A stretch of 64,000 nucleotides of DNA, taken from contig JBNJCW010000001.1 in the NCBI GenBank assembly GCA_051744345.1, forward strand, positions 1 through 64,000. Direction: 5' to 3'. The translations under genes were made by a program, and so were the position numbers. Origin of the DNA: Halolacustris sp051744345 (GTDB taxonomy: Bacteria > Actinomycetota > Humimicrobiia > Humimicrobiales > Humimicrobiaceae). Below, one piece after another: positions 39,838-48,824 of the stretch; the first letter of the stretch is position 1; the number at the start of each line of letters is the position of its first letter. The notes beneath the pieces are model-generated. The model saw nothing but the letters and a program-made list of their open reading frames with translations, made no database searches and was not told where the DNA came from.

Positions 39838-42237
39838 ATGAATAAAAAAAATCTATATGCTGAAGTAATATTAAGTCTGGAAAGTCTGGAGCTGGACCAT
39901 CCGTTTGATTACCTTATCCCTGAAAAGCTGGTCAAGGAAGTATCCACAGGCTCCATAGTCCTGGTACCTTTTAGGTCCCGTCAGGAAACAGGGTATGTGG
40001 TTAGGGTTAAAACTGCCACAAGGATAGCTCCCAGGCAAATAAAGGAAATAAAGCAGATTGTAATAGGCACCCCCATCTTTAACCAGGACAGGCTCAAGCT
40101 CATATACTGGATGTCTTTTTATTACATGCAGCCTTTGGGAAGCGTGGCCAGGCTTTTCCTTCCCCCCGGGGGAAAGATAAAAACAGAAAGGGCATGGGTT
40201 CCAGTAAAAGAGGATGCAGCCGGGCACCTGGACTTGACCTTCCCTCTGAGGGTCAGCAAAGCAGAAAAAAACCCCGGGCTAAAGCTTAAGCTGGACAGTC
40301 TTGAAAAAAAGGGGCACATACGCTGCGTCTATGTCCTCACCAAACCCGGGGCAAAACTAAGGTATGAGGATATTATCCACATAAACCATAAGCGTTTAGA
40401 GGAGCTGAAATCAGGGATTAACTGGAAAAAAAATGCTGCGCAGAAAAGAATTATAGAGTATCTGCAGAAGCAGGGTCCGTGCCCCAGAAGGAAGGTGCTA
40501 AAGGAGTCAAAGTCAAGTTACGGAAGCTTAAGGCCCCTTGTAGATAAAAGTATTCTGGTTATAAAAAAAGAAAGGCTTAAAAGGAGCTTCAGGTATGAAA
40601 GCCTTGAAGAGGAAGAAGAGTTTACCCCCAACCCTTACCAGGAAAAATGTCTGAAAAAAATAATCGATAAAATAGATAGGGAAAAATTCGGCGCTTTCTT
40701 GATTGAAGGGATTGCGGGAAGCGGAAAGACCAAAGTATATATAGATGCCTGCCGCGAAGTATTAAAAAAAGGCAAAAGGGCGCTTGTTTTAACCCCGGAG
40801 ATTTCCCTCACCCCACAGCTTTTTGGCAGGTTTGAAAAAGAATTCAAAGGTGAGGTATCCATATACCATTCCAATATGGGTATTGCTGAACGCTATGAAA
40901 ACTGGATAGAGATTGGGCAAGGCAGCTACAAGGTGGTAATCGGAACCAGATCTGCTGTTTTTACTCCCATTAAGGATTTGGGCATTATAATCCTGGATGA
41001 GGAGCATGATCCCTCTTACAAGGAGAATTCAAAAGTCAGGTATAATACCCAGGATGTGGCCTTGAGGCTGGGAAAAATATTGAACATACCGGTAGTGTTT
41101 GGAAGTGCTACCCCTTCTGTTTGTTCAAGGTATAAGTCAGAGCATGATAGTGATTTTGAGCTATTGAAGATACCAGTAAAGGCCAGCCCTTCCCCGGATG
41201 CCCAAAAGGAAGCTATAGACTTGCGGAAGCTGGATTCCTTTAAACAGAGCTCTGTTATATCCAACCGGCTGCATGCAGCCATAAAAGAAGAAATTGACAG
41301 AAAAAACAAGGTAATAATTTTTCTGAACAAAAGGGGCTACAGCAATTTTGTCATATGCAATTCATGTGGAAATGTACCCAAATGCCCGGCCTGCAACCTT
41401 TCCTTCAAGTACCATATAGGGCCCAACCTGCTCCGCTGTCACCACTGCGGGAGGGAGATGGCATTCAGCAAAAAATGCATAAAATGCGGAAAAGACAATA
41501 TAGTTTTAAAAGGCACCGGTATACAGAGGGTTGAAAGGCAGCTGAATCTAAGGTTTGAGGACGTGCCGGTTATAAGGATGGACTCGGATGTTACCACTTC
41601 AAGAAAGTCACATCAGAAAATACTTAACCAGTTTATTTCTTGTTCGCCGGCTATACTGCTGGGCACACAGATGATAGCCAAGGGACTGGATATAGGGGAT
41701 GTTACCCTGGTGGGTATAATCAATGCCGATTCGATGCTTGAATTGCCCGATTATCATATGTATGAAAGGGCCTATCAGCTTATCTGCCAGGTAGCCGGAA
41801 GAGCAGGGAGAAAAGACAAGAAGGGGAGGGTTCTCATTCAAACCTATAATCCGCAGCATGAGGTAATAAGGTGTTTTCTAAAAGAAAGTTATGAGAGCTT
41901 TTATGCTATGGAGCTGGATAACAGGAAAGAGCTTTCCTACCCTCCATATTCTAATATAATAAATATAATAGTGTCAGGGACCAGGGAGGAAAAAGTTAAA
42001 CAGGATTGCCAAAAATTCTTTACAGAAGCAGGCAAAATAATTAAAATTGATGATAGCCTGTTAGGTCCGGCACCTTCACCTTTTTACCGGATTAACCGTT
42101 ATTACCGGTGGCATGTTATAATTAAAACCGGCCACATAAACAGGACCATTGCAAGGCTAAACAAGCTTATTAAAAGCTTCAGGAAGGATGAAGGGAATAA
42201 ACTTATAGTAGATGTGGATCCTGCCTGGATACTATAA
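39838..42237 (+). CDS. priA: Primosomal protein N' (replication restart helicase)
   Basis: A 799-residue PriA. After the DNA-binding N-terminal part come Walker A GIAGSGKTKVY near residue 287, Walker B LDEEHD near 384 and GSATPS, and a zinc region with four CxxC pairs (CNSC, CPAC, CHHC, CIKC, about residues 505-560). GTQMIAKGLDI and QVAGRAGR are helicase motifs V and VI. Unlike mycobacterial PriA, which has lost many zinc and helicase residues, this one looks active. It reloads DnaB at stalled forks. ATG 39838 lacks a strong ribosome site. Confidence 0.94.
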   Translation: MNKKNLYAEVILSLESLELDHPFDYLIPEKLVKEVSTGSIVLVPFRSRQETGYVVRVKTATRIAPRQIKEIKQIVIGTPIFNQDRLKLIYWMSFYYMQPLGSVARLFLPPGGKIKTERAWVPVKEDAAGHLDLTFPLRVSKAEKNPGLKLKLDSLEKKGHIRCVYVLTKPGAKLRYEDIIHINHKRLEELKSGINWKKNAAQKRIIEYLQKQGPCPRRKVLKESKSSYGSLRPLVDKSILVIKKERLKRSFRYESLEEEEEFTPNPYQEKCLKKIIDKIDREKFGAFLIEGIAGSGKTKVYIDACREVLKKGKRALVLTPEISLTPQLFGRFEKEFKGEVSIYHSNMGIAERYENWIEIGQGSYKVVIGTRSAVFTPIKDLGIIILDEEHDPSYKENSKVRYNTQDVALRLGKILNIPVVFGSATPSVCSRYKSEHDSDFELLKIPVKASPSPDAQKEAIDLRKLDSFKQSSVISNRLHAAIKEEIDRKNKVIIFLNKRGYSNFVICNSCGNVPKCPACNLSFKYHIGPNLLRCHHCGREMAFSKKCIKCGKDNIVLKGTGIQRVERQLNLRFEDVPVIRMDSDVTTSRKSHQKILNQFISCSPAILLGTQMIAKGLDIGDVTLVGIINADSMLELPDYHMYERAYQLICQVAGRAGRKDKKGRVLIQTYNPQHEVIRCFLKESYESFYAMELDNRKELSYPPYSNIINIIVSGTREEKVKQDCQKFFTEAGKIIKIDDSLLGPAPSPFYRINRYYRWHVIIKTGHINRTIARLNKLIKSFRKDEGNKLIVDVDPAWIL

Positions 42238-42252
42238 ACGGATGGAAAAATT

Positions 42253-42759
42253 ATGGCATTGAGAAAAATAAGGGTACTTGGAGACCCGGTATTAAGGGAA
42301 AAAAGCCAGTTGGTGGAAAAAATTGATGAAAGCATCATTGGCCTGGCCAATGATTTGATTGATTCTATAAATTGTGGGTATCAGCCCGGGGTTGGGCTGG
42401 CAGCGCCGCAGATAGGGGTTTCCAGGAGGGTTATTGTATTAAATTATGAAGGGGATATTGAGACCTACATTAATCCCCGCATAGAGGTTTTGGATTCCGG
42501 CCAGGAAACCGAAGAAGAGGGATGCTTGAGCATACCCAACCTAAGGGCAGAGGTAAAAAGAGCCAGTAAAATAAGGTTTACGGCCTTAAAATTGGACGGC
42601 GGGGAGGTAAAAATTGAGGCTGAAGGCATGCAGGCAAGGATATTCCAACATGAGGTAGACCATCTGGAAGGCCTGTTGTTTATTGACAGGGTAGATAAGA
42701 AAACAAAAAGAAGGCTTATAATGGAGTACAGCCAGCAGGGCAAGGAAAAGGTTGATTGA
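42253..42759 (+). CDS. def: Peptide deformylase
   Basis: A 168-residue metallohydrolase removing formyl from new proteins. The three motifs are intact: GVGLAAPQIGV (near residue 45), EEGCLSIPN (near 93, Cys metal ligand) and QHEVDHLEGLLF (near 135, two His ligands and catalytic Glu). This is the bacterial type 1 enzyme. Forms a functional pair with fmt, which follows immediately. Confidence 0.94.
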   Translation: MALRKIRVLGDPVLREKSQLVEKIDESIIGLANDLIDSINCGYQPGVGLAAPQIGVSRRVIVLNYEGDIETYINPRIEVLDSGQETEEEGCLSIPNLRAEVKRASKIRFTALKLDGGEVKIEAEGMQARIFQHEVDHLEGLLFIDRVDKKTKRRLIMEYSQQGKEKVD

Positions 42760-42760
42760 G

Positions 42761-43696
42761 ATGAATTTGGTTTTTTTGGGCTCTTCAGCTTTTTCGGTTC
42801 CTTTTCTTGATTCGCTTTATTGTTCTGTCCATAATATACCATTGGTTATCACCAATCCCGATGCCCCGGCGGGTAGGGGAAAGAAACTCAGACCCAATCC
42901 GGTAAAGATAAAAGCGATGGACTTAAACATACGGGTGGTTGAAGCTACAATCATTGATGACAGCATAATGAGGGCTTTAGCAATGGAGGATTTGGATGGA
43001 GCGGTGGTGGTTTCATTTGGAAAGATACTGCCGGAGGAGTTCCTTGTTTATTTTCATGGACAGTGCATTAATATACACCCCTCGCTGCTTCCAGAATACC
43101 GGGGCCCTACTCCCATAACTTCGGTTCTTGAAAATGGTGAAAAGCTGACCGGTATCTCCATCATGAAAATGAGTCCTGAGATGGATGCAGGCCCTGTCTA
43201 TGTCCAGGCAAAGTTCGGGATAGGAGAGGATGATAATAAAGACAGCCTTGAAGAAAAGATGATAAGGATTGGGAGCAGTTTGCTGGAGACGACCCTAAAC
43301 CTTATTGAAGACAGGAGTCTTGAGCCTTTTCTGCAGAATGAAGAAGGAGCCACCTATACCAAATTAACTGATAAAAAGGATTTAAGGCTGAACTGGTCGG
43401 AGGCAGCAGAAAAAATCGCTAACCGGATCAGGGCTTACAGTTCTATGCCGGGCTGTTACAGTTTCTATAAAGGCAAGAGAGTTAAACTACTGAAAGCAAA
43501 AGCTGTCCCGTGGAAAAAAGACAGTAATATTGCTCCGGGTACTGTAGCAGGGGTTGATAAACAGAAAGGTTTCTTTATAAAATGCGGCAGCAGTGCTCTT
43601 TTGGTAGAGATTTTACAGCCGGCAGGCAAAAAACCTTTAAGTTCAGTTGCTTTTCTAAACGGGTATAAACTCAAGCCTGGTGAGAAGTTTGAATGA
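42761..43696 (+). CDS. fmt: Methionyl-tRNA formyltransferase
   Basis: A 311-residue formyltransferase supplying formyl-Met-tRNA for initiation. LVFLGSSAFSVPFLDSL opens it, and INIHPSLLPEYRGPTPI (near residue 107) holds the catalytic Asn-His; the C-terminal tRNA-binding domain begins near residue 205. ATG 42761, right after the def stop, gives the usual short N-terminus; TTG 42752 would overlap def. The formate-binding SLLP loop is exact. Confidence 0.93.
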   Translation: MNLVFLGSSAFSVPFLDSLYCSVHNIPLVITNPDAPAGRGKKLRPNPVKIKAMDLNIRVVEATIIDDSIMRALAMEDLDGAVVVSFGKILPEEFLVYFHGQCINIHPSLLPEYRGPTPITSVLENGEKLTGISIMKMSPEMDAGPVYVQAKFGIGEDDNKDSLEEKMIRIGSSLLETTLNLIEDRSLEPFLQNEEGATYTKLTDKKDLRLNWSEAAEKIANRIRAYSSMPGCYSFYKGKRVKLLKAKAVPWKKDSNIAPGTVAGVDKQKGFFIKCGSSALLVEILQPAGKKPLSSVAFLNGYKLKPGEKFE

Positions 43697-45068
43697 AAAC
43701 AACAGCCGGCTGGTAGCATATCATATAATAAGGCAATACCTGGATACAAAAAAACCCCTAAAGCAAATAATATACAGGCATCTGGATGCTTCAATCTCAA
43801 GGATAGACCGCAATTTCATATACAATATGGCCAAAGGCACTATAAGGTACCTCATGTTTTTTGACTATGGCATCAGCCTGTTTTCCAATAAAAACATTGG
43901 AAAAATTGACCCTGAGGTCCTGGCCATATTAAGGCTTGCTGCCTACCAGCTTATGTTTATGGCAAAGGTTCCCTCTTATTCTATTGTAGACCAGGCTGTG
44001 GAGATGACCAAGAAACTGGTTAATCCGGGAGCTGCCAAGTTTGTAAATGCTTTGCTGAGGAAGATGAGCCAAAAAGATGAGCTGAAAAACTATGTTTTTA
44101 ACAAGATTTTAACCTCCGGATACAGGCAGGAAAAAAGAATAAGCCTGGCCTATTCATATCCCCAGTGGCTGGTTACATACTGGGCCGGATTTTACGGAAT
44201 AAAGGAGACTGAAAAACTCTGCGATTCCCTTAACCGTAACCCCTGTCTGTTTTTAAGGATTAATTCAGGCAAGGTAGACCGGGGGCAGGTGTTAAGGATT
44301 TTAGGTATAAACGAAGACCAAAAAGAGATGTGTACAGATTTGCCTGAATCTCTATCAAAAATCAATTTCAGGCTCTCCTCTTTGGGAGAGGTTGGAAACA
44401 GCAGCCTAATAAAGGAAGGATTGGCAGGCATACAGGATCTCTCTTCCCAGATTGCGGTAAGATATTTCCTTGATCCCGGGCCGGGGGATAGCATACTGGA
44501 TGTATGTGCAGCTCCCGGGGGAAAAACAATGTTTGCCTATGAGCTAATGAAGGGGGAGGGTTCCATAACCTCGGTAGATATCAGTATCGGCAAAGCAAAA
44601 AAGATGGAGAAGAATTTAAAAAAGTATGGCGCCGGTAATGTAAAAATTGTAGTTGATGATGCCACCCGGCTGGACAAACTAAATAAAGGCATGCTGTTTG
44701 ACAAGATCCTTATAGACGCACCCTGCAGCGCACTGGGCACCATCTCTAAAAACCCGGATGTTAAATACAATAAGAGAAAAGAGGATATGGGCAGGTTAGC
44801 TTCCAATTCACTAAAAATATTGGACAGCTCTGTGCGCTTTCTTAAGCCGGGAGGGGAAATAACCTATTACACCTGCACGCTTTCTCCAGTAGAAAACCAG
44901 CAGGTAATAGAAAAATTCATAAAGGAAAATCCTGCTTATTCGGTCTGCAATAATATCTCCGGGGAGCTGAAAAATATCGCTGCCTCAAAGTATATGGAAA
45001 TAAAACCTTATTATTTTGGCAGTGAGGGCGGATTTGCATGCACGCTCAGAAAAGCGGGTAAGCCTTAA
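43689..45068 (+). CDS. rsmB: 16S rRNA m5C967 methyltransferase
   Basis: A 459-residue methyltransferase with an N-terminal NusB-like helical RNA-binding domain (about 1-145) and a C-terminal SAM domain. VCAAPGGKT near residue 277 binds SAM; IDAPCSALGTISKNPDV and YTCTLSPVENQ carry the two catalytic cysteines. It methylates position 967 of 16S rRNA. TTG 43689 is preceded by GGTGAG four bases upstream; the GTG at 43680 overlaps that site. Overlaps fmt by eight bases, and its stop overlaps the convergent rpmB stop by four. Confidence 0.88.
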   Translation: MNENNSRLVAYHIIRQYLDTKKPLKQIIYRHLDASISRIDRNFIYNMAKGTIRYLMFFDYGISLFSNKNIGKIDPEVLAILRLAAYQLMFMAKVPSYSIVDQAVEMTKKLVNPGAAKFVNALLRKMSQKDELKNYVFNKILTSGYRQEKRISLAYSYPQWLVTYWAGFYGIKETEKLCDSLNRNPCLFLRINSGKVDRGQVLRILGINEDQKEMCTDLPESLSKINFRLSSLGEVGNSSLIKEGLAGIQDLSSQIAVRYFLDPGPGDSILDVCAAPGGKTMFAYELMKGEGSITSVDISIGKAKKMEKNLKKYGAGNVKIVVDDATRLDKLNKGMLFDKILIDAPCSALGTISKNPDVKYNKRKEDMGRLASNSLKILDSSVRFLKPGGEITYYTCTLSPVENQQVIEKFIKENPAYSVCNNISGELKNIAASKYMEIKPYYFGSEGGFACTLRKAGKP

Positions 45069-45256
45069 ACCACCTTTTTTACTTTATTGGATTTAAGGCA
45101 CCTTGAGCATATATTTATATTCTTAACCTTGCCGCCGATTTCTGCTTTTATCTTCTGTATATTAGGCTTAAAAACCCTTCTTGTTTTTTTATGGGAATGG
45201 CTTACATTATTGCCAAACATCGGGCCTTTCCCACATACATAACATTTGCCGGACAT
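45065..45256 (-). CDS. rpmB: Ribosomal protein L28
   Basis: A 63-residue L28: SGKCYVCGKGPMFGN then VSHSHKKTRR, with a C-terminal CSRC pair; with the N-terminal CYVC this makes the zinc-binding form. The ATG at 45256 is preceded by AGGAG; an upstream in-frame ATG would add 25 unrelated residues and is rejected. It lies alone on the minus strand, divergent from fakA, as is common in bacteria. Confidence 0.94.
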   Translation of the reverse strand: MSGKCYVCGKGPMFGNNVSHSHKKTRRVFKPNIQKIKAEIGGKVKNINICSRCLKSNKVKKVV

Positions 45257-45353
45257 CTGCTGTCTCCTGATATATAAAATTGTCAAATTTAGGACAGATA
45301 GAAATATAGCATTATATTTTTTAATTATCAAGAAAAAGTAATTTTTGCAGGAA

Positions 45354-45374
45354 ACTATTTTTTAAAAAAATAGT
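45354..45374. repeat. Perfect AT inverted repeat between rpmB and fakA
   Basis: ACTATTTTTT (45354-45363) is followed by its reverse complement AAAAAATAGT (45365-45374) with one central A. It lies in the divergent promoter region of rpmB and fakA. It could be an operator or simply an AT-rich palindrome. Confidence 0.4.
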
Positions 45375-45472
45375 CAATAACATTGCGGATAGTGAACATA
45401 TTCTATTATTATTGTATACTTGTTTATTGAATTATCTAAGTAATGTAATAAAAATACAAAGGTGAAAGTTTA

Positions 45473-47179
45473 ATGTATGGGAAGCTAGACAGGGATGCAG
45501 TAAAAAAAACATTAGATATTATGCTGGAAACCTTCAAGCAGTCAGAAGAAAATATAAATAACCTAAATGTTTTTCCGGTACCGGATGGAGATACAGGCAC
45601 CAATATGCTGCTTACCTTAAAAGCAATTACCGAGGAAATTAATAAGCTAAAAAGCTACAGCCTAAAAAACCTGTCAGAATCAGCTTCCTTCGGTGCCCTT
45701 ATGGGTGCAAGAGGCAATTCAGGGGTTATATTGTCACAAATCCTGAAAGGGTTCTTCGACATTATAATGGAACAGGAGGAGCTTGATTTGAATATTTTAA
45801 GGAATGCGCTGGCCTCATCCAGGGAGCTGGCTTACAGCTCGGTACAGAACCCTACAGAAGGAACCATGCTTACCACCATCAAAGATATTCATCAGCTGGT
45901 GGAAGAAATGGCAAATGGAGACGGAGACAGTATAGACTTTTCCAGCTTAATGGATGATATTATCCAGGAAACAGAAAAATCAGTTACCAGAACAACATAC
46001 CTTTTGCCGGTGCTCAAACAGGCAGATGTGGTGGATGCGGGTGCAAAAGGGCTCCTGGTTATAATAAAGGGCTTAAGAAAAGCCCTGCAGGAGATGGATG
46101 CCATAAAAGGCAGCCTGGTTAAGAGAAAGGGCAAAGAAAAGGCAGTAGCTTCCAGCACAAAAGAAAAAGAACCCCAAAATGCTGCGGTTAACCGTGGGGA
46201 AAACCCCGCCGAGGAATACAGGAATCTGGGGGAGCTGAATGTTTCTTCTGATATAAAATATACTTATTGTACCGAACTTATAGTAAAAGGGGATGGTATT
46301 AATGTTGAAAGGCTCAAGGAAGCTATTGGAAGTTATGGAGACAGCGCGATGGTGGTAGGGGATAAAAAGCTGGTTAAGATACATGTTCACACCAACCATC
46401 CCCATAAGGTGCTGCAGAGGTCCCTGAAGGAAGGCACCCTGCATGACATACAGATAAATAATATGGTAGAGCAGAGCAAGCAGGCAAAGGTAGGAGAAGG
46501 CAGGGAGGAAGAGAAGCCGGTTAAAAAAACCAGCATAATGGCGGTGGCTAACGGCGAAGGGCTTTCAGAGATATTTAAAAGTATCGGCACAGACTATATT
46601 ATTAGCGGTGGCCAGACCATGAATCCTTCAACCTATGACCTGGTGAAGGCAATAAATAATATAAAGGCAGACCGGGTTATAATATTTCCCAATAATAAAA
46701 ATATAGTCCCCACTTCCAAGCAGGCAAAAAGGATAGCCAAGAATGAGGTAGTGATAATACCCTCTGAAACAATAGTGCAGGGAATAGCAGCGCTGCTGAA
46801 CTTCAACCCTGACCTGGAACTTGATGAAAACATCCATAATATGAATGAAGCCATAAAAACGGTTAAGAGCGGAGAGGTTACCGTAGCTGTAAGGGATGCC
46901 AACCTGGTGGTTGGGGAGATTAAAAAGGGTGAGTATATCGGTTTGCATGATGGTAAGGTAAGGGTGATTTCAGATAATGTTGTAGATGCTACCCTTGACC
47001 TTGTAAGGGATATGATTGACGGAGAAGAGGAAGTTCTAACCTTTTATACGGGAAAAGACAGCAAGAAAGAAGAAAGTGAGAGGATAAAGGAAAGGATTGG
47101 CAAAAATTTTCCCGACCTGGAGATAGAATTCCACAACGGCGGACAGCCTTTATACCCATACATATTTTCTATAGAATAA
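45473..47179 (+). CDS. fakA: FakA/YloV family fatty acid kinase, DAK2 domain protein
   Basis: A 568-residue DhaL-like kinase. The N-terminal DAK2 domain (about 1-200) has NVFPVPDGDTGTNM (ATP-magnesium site, near residue 34) and MGARGNSGVILSQ near 79. A middle domain and the C-terminal FakA-type region (from about residue 330) follow, linked by a charged segment. Homologues phosphorylate fatty acids bound to FakB, feeding PlsX/PlsY. No fakB gene is nearby, but plsX and acpP are 5 kb downstream. Gene order rpmB-DAK2-rsmD-coaD is widespread; recG, often between, is absent. Confidence 0.88.
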   Translation: MYGKLDRDAVKKTLDIMLETFKQSEENINNLNVFPVPDGDTGTNMLLTLKAITEEINKLKSYSLKNLSESASFGALMGARGNSGVILSQILKGFFDIIMEQEELDLNILRNALASSRELAYSSVQNPTEGTMLTTIKDIHQLVEEMANGDGDSIDFSSLMDDIIQETEKSVTRTTYLLPVLKQADVVDAGAKGLLVIIKGLRKALQEMDAIKGSLVKRKGKEKAVASSTKEKEPQNAAVNRGENPAEEYRNLGELNVSSDIKYTYCTELIVKGDGINVERLKEAIGSYGDSAMVVGDKKLVKIHVHTNHPHKVLQRSLKEGTLHDIQINNMVEQSKQAKVGEGREEEKPVKKTSIMAVANGEGLSEIFKSIGTDYIISGGQTMNPSTYDLVKAINNIKADRVIIFPNNKNIVPTSKQAKRIAKNEVVIIPSETIVQGIAALLNFNPDLELDENIHNMNEAIKTVKSGEVTVAVRDANLVVGEIKKGEYIGLHDGKVRVISDNVVDATLDLVRDMIDGEEEVLTFYTGKDSKKEESERIKERIGKNFPDLEIEFHNGGQPLYPYIFSIE

Positions 47180-47196
47180 TAAACCGGTGGTAAGAA

Positions 47197-47748
47197 ATTA
47201 GAATAATTTCCGGCAAGTTTAAAGGCAGAAAACTAAAGATTCCTTCAAGCCTGGATATAAGGCCCACCCAGGACCGGGTAAAAGAGAGTATTTTCAATGT
47301 TATAGGTAGAGATATATGCGGAAAGAAGGTGCTGGACCTGTTTGCAGGAAGTGGTTCGCTGGGCCTGGAATCTTTAAGCAGGGGAGCCCAGTTAGTCTAT
47401 TTTACCGACAGAAGCCTTAAAGCAGTAAAACTTATAAGGTATAATATTAATAGTTTCCATATCGGCAGCAATAATTATAAAATAATTAGGGAAGATGCAG
47501 TAAGATTTCTGGAGAAGTTCACCGATATCAGGTGGGATATTGTTTTTGTAGACCCTCCATACAGGGTGGCAGAGGGGGTTATGGAAAAAGTCTTTGAAAG
47601 GCTGGCTGAAAAAAGGGTAACTTCTTCCCGGACACTTATTGTCTATCAGTATTTTTTTAAAAAAAATATAGACCTGGAAATAAAAAAGCTTAATATAGTA
47701 AAAGAATCTTCTTTCGGGGACAAGAAGGTCACATATTTAACACCTTAA
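47197..47748 (+). CDS. rsmD: 16S rRNA (guanine966-N2) methyltransferase, ATT start
   Basis: A 183-residue methyltransferase. The coding frame begins RIISGKFKGRKLKIP and DIRPTQDRVKESIFN, the family's conserved opening; then VLDLFAGSGSLGLE (SAM motif) and VFVDPPY (catalytic DPPY). The only start compatible with this opening is ATT 47197, six bases after GGTGG; the frame is closed by TAA at 47191 and the first ATG, GTG or TTG (GTG 47329) would delete the first 44 residues, including the start of motif I. An AUU start is rare (known for infC). Alternatively a sequencing error hides an ATG. Followed by coaD after 12 bases. Confidence 0.85.
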   Translation: MRIISGKFKGRKLKIPSSLDIRPTQDRVKESIFNVIGRDICGKKVLDLFAGSGSLGLESLSRGAQLVYFTDRSLKAVKLIRYNINSFHIGSNNYKIIREDAVRFLEKFTDIRWDIVFVDPPYRVAEGVMEKVFERLAEKRVTSSRTLIVYQYFFKKNIDLEIKKLNIVKESSFGDKKVTYLTP

Positions 47749-47760
47749 AGAAAGGGCTTT

Positions 47761-48255
47761 ATGGAAAAGATTGCAATCTGCCCCGGCACATATGACCCTA
47801 TAACCGAAGGACACAGGGATATAATAGTCAGGTGTTCAAAGATATTTTACCGGGTTATAGTAGCGGTTTCCAATAACAGGAGGAAAAGGCCCCTTTATTC
47901 TGTGGAAAAAAGGATTCATTTTGTAAAGAAGGCTCTTGGTAATATGGAGCGGGTACAGGTTTTGGCTTTTGACCAGCTGCTGGTGGAACTGGCCAGGGAG
48001 GTTAATGCCAGGGTCATTGTAAAAGGCCTTAGGGCAATATCGGATTTTGAATATGAATTTCAAATGGCCCAGATAAATAAAAAGCTAAACCGGGAGGCGG
48101 AGACCATGTTTCTTATGACCAACCCCAAATATGCATACTTAAGTTCCAGCGCAGTAAAGGAAATAGCGGCATTAGGGGGTTGCATTAAAGGCCTGGTTCC
48201 TCCTGAAATTGAGGGTGAGATAATCAATTCTTTTAAAAACAATAAATTTGATTAA
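47761..48255 (+). CDS. coaD: Phosphopantetheine adenylyltransferase
   Basis: A 164-residue CoaD. CPGTYDPITEGHRDII near the start has the TxGH nucleotidyltransferase motif; LRAISDFEYEFQMA near residue 92 and YLSSSAVKEIAALGG near 121 complete the active site. It adenylates phosphopantetheine, one step before CoA, and with coaBC gives two CoA-synthesis genes here. Sits 12 bases after rsmD. Confidence 0.95.
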   Translation: MEKIAICPGTYDPITEGHRDIIVRCSKIFYRVIVAVSNNRRKRPLYSVEKRIHFVKKALGNMERVQVLAFDQLLVELAREVNARVIVKGLRAISDFEYEFQMAQINKKLNREAETMFLMTNPKYAYLSSSAVKEIAALGGCIKGLVPPEIEGEIINSFKNNKFD

Positions 48256-48274
48256 GGAAAATGGAGTGTGAGGT

Positions 48275-48733
48275 ATGGATGCTTTGGAAATGATAGATAA
48301 GATTGAGGAAATGGTGGAAAAGAGTAAGAAACTTCCCTTCTCGTCAAATGCCATAATCAATGAGAATGAAATATACGATCTGCTTGATGAGCTCCGCAGC
48401 GTTTTACCGGAAGAGCTTAAGCAGGCAAGGTGGATTGTAAAGGAAAGGGAGGGAATGATAGAAGAGGCAAAAAGGCAGTCTTTAAGCATAGTAAAAGAAG
48501 CCGAAGAAAGGGGCAGAACCCTGGTTAGCGAAACAGAGGTTTTAAAGAACGCAAACAAGAAAGCCGAAGAACTTATGGCAATGGTTGAAGCCAAGGCCAG
48601 GACCATAAGGCTTGAGGCTGAGGATTACGCAGATGAAAAACTGGCTAATCTGGAAGCAGTCCTGCATAAACTCCTGTCTGCGGTAGAGAAGGGCAGGGAG
48701 CAATTCAAGGCTACCCTCAAGTCAGAAAACTAA
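48275..48733 (+). CDS. SepIVA/DivIVA-like coiled-coil protein
   Basis: A 152-residue, mostly helical, charged protein. IYDLLDELRSVLPEELKQA near residue 33 and ARWIVKEREGMIEEAKRQS resemble the mycobacterial SepIVA group (a DivIVA-fold factor in septation and cell-wall growth). The remainder is a long coiled coil rich in Glu, Ala and Lys. SepIVA lies near rnc in mycobacteria; here the gene follows coaD and precedes rpmF. Homology is by pattern only. Confidence 0.6.
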   Translation: MDALEMIDKIEEMVEKSKKLPFSSNAIINENEIYDLLDELRSVLPEELKQARWIVKEREGMIEEAKRQSLSIVKEAEERGRTLVSETEVLKNANKKAEELMAMVEAKARTIRLEAEDYADEKLANLEAVLHKLLSAVEKGREQFKATLKSEN

Positions 48734-48735
48734 GA

Positions 48736-48763
48736 TTGAATTAATAATTTTTTATGTTATAGT
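48736..48763 (+). promoter_or_regulatory. Candidate promoter for rpmF
   Basis: TTGAAT (48736-48741) and TATAGT (48758-48763) are 16 bases apart, right after the coiled-coil gene. A TSS near 48770 would leave about 55 bases before rpmF. Confidence 0.4.
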
Positions 48764-48824
48764 ATTATGTTTGTTTGTGCTTATAACAAGTTTGTAACAT
48801 TTCATACTAGGAGGTATTAATAAA

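Noticed and set aside
45257..45331. Longer rpmB start with 25 extra residues
   Set aside because: The added residues are not L28-like and the strong ribosome site is next to the internal ATG 45256.
47329..47748. rsmD starting at GTG 47329
   Set aside because: This would begin inside the SAM-binding motif VLDLFAGSG and discard 44 conserved residues.
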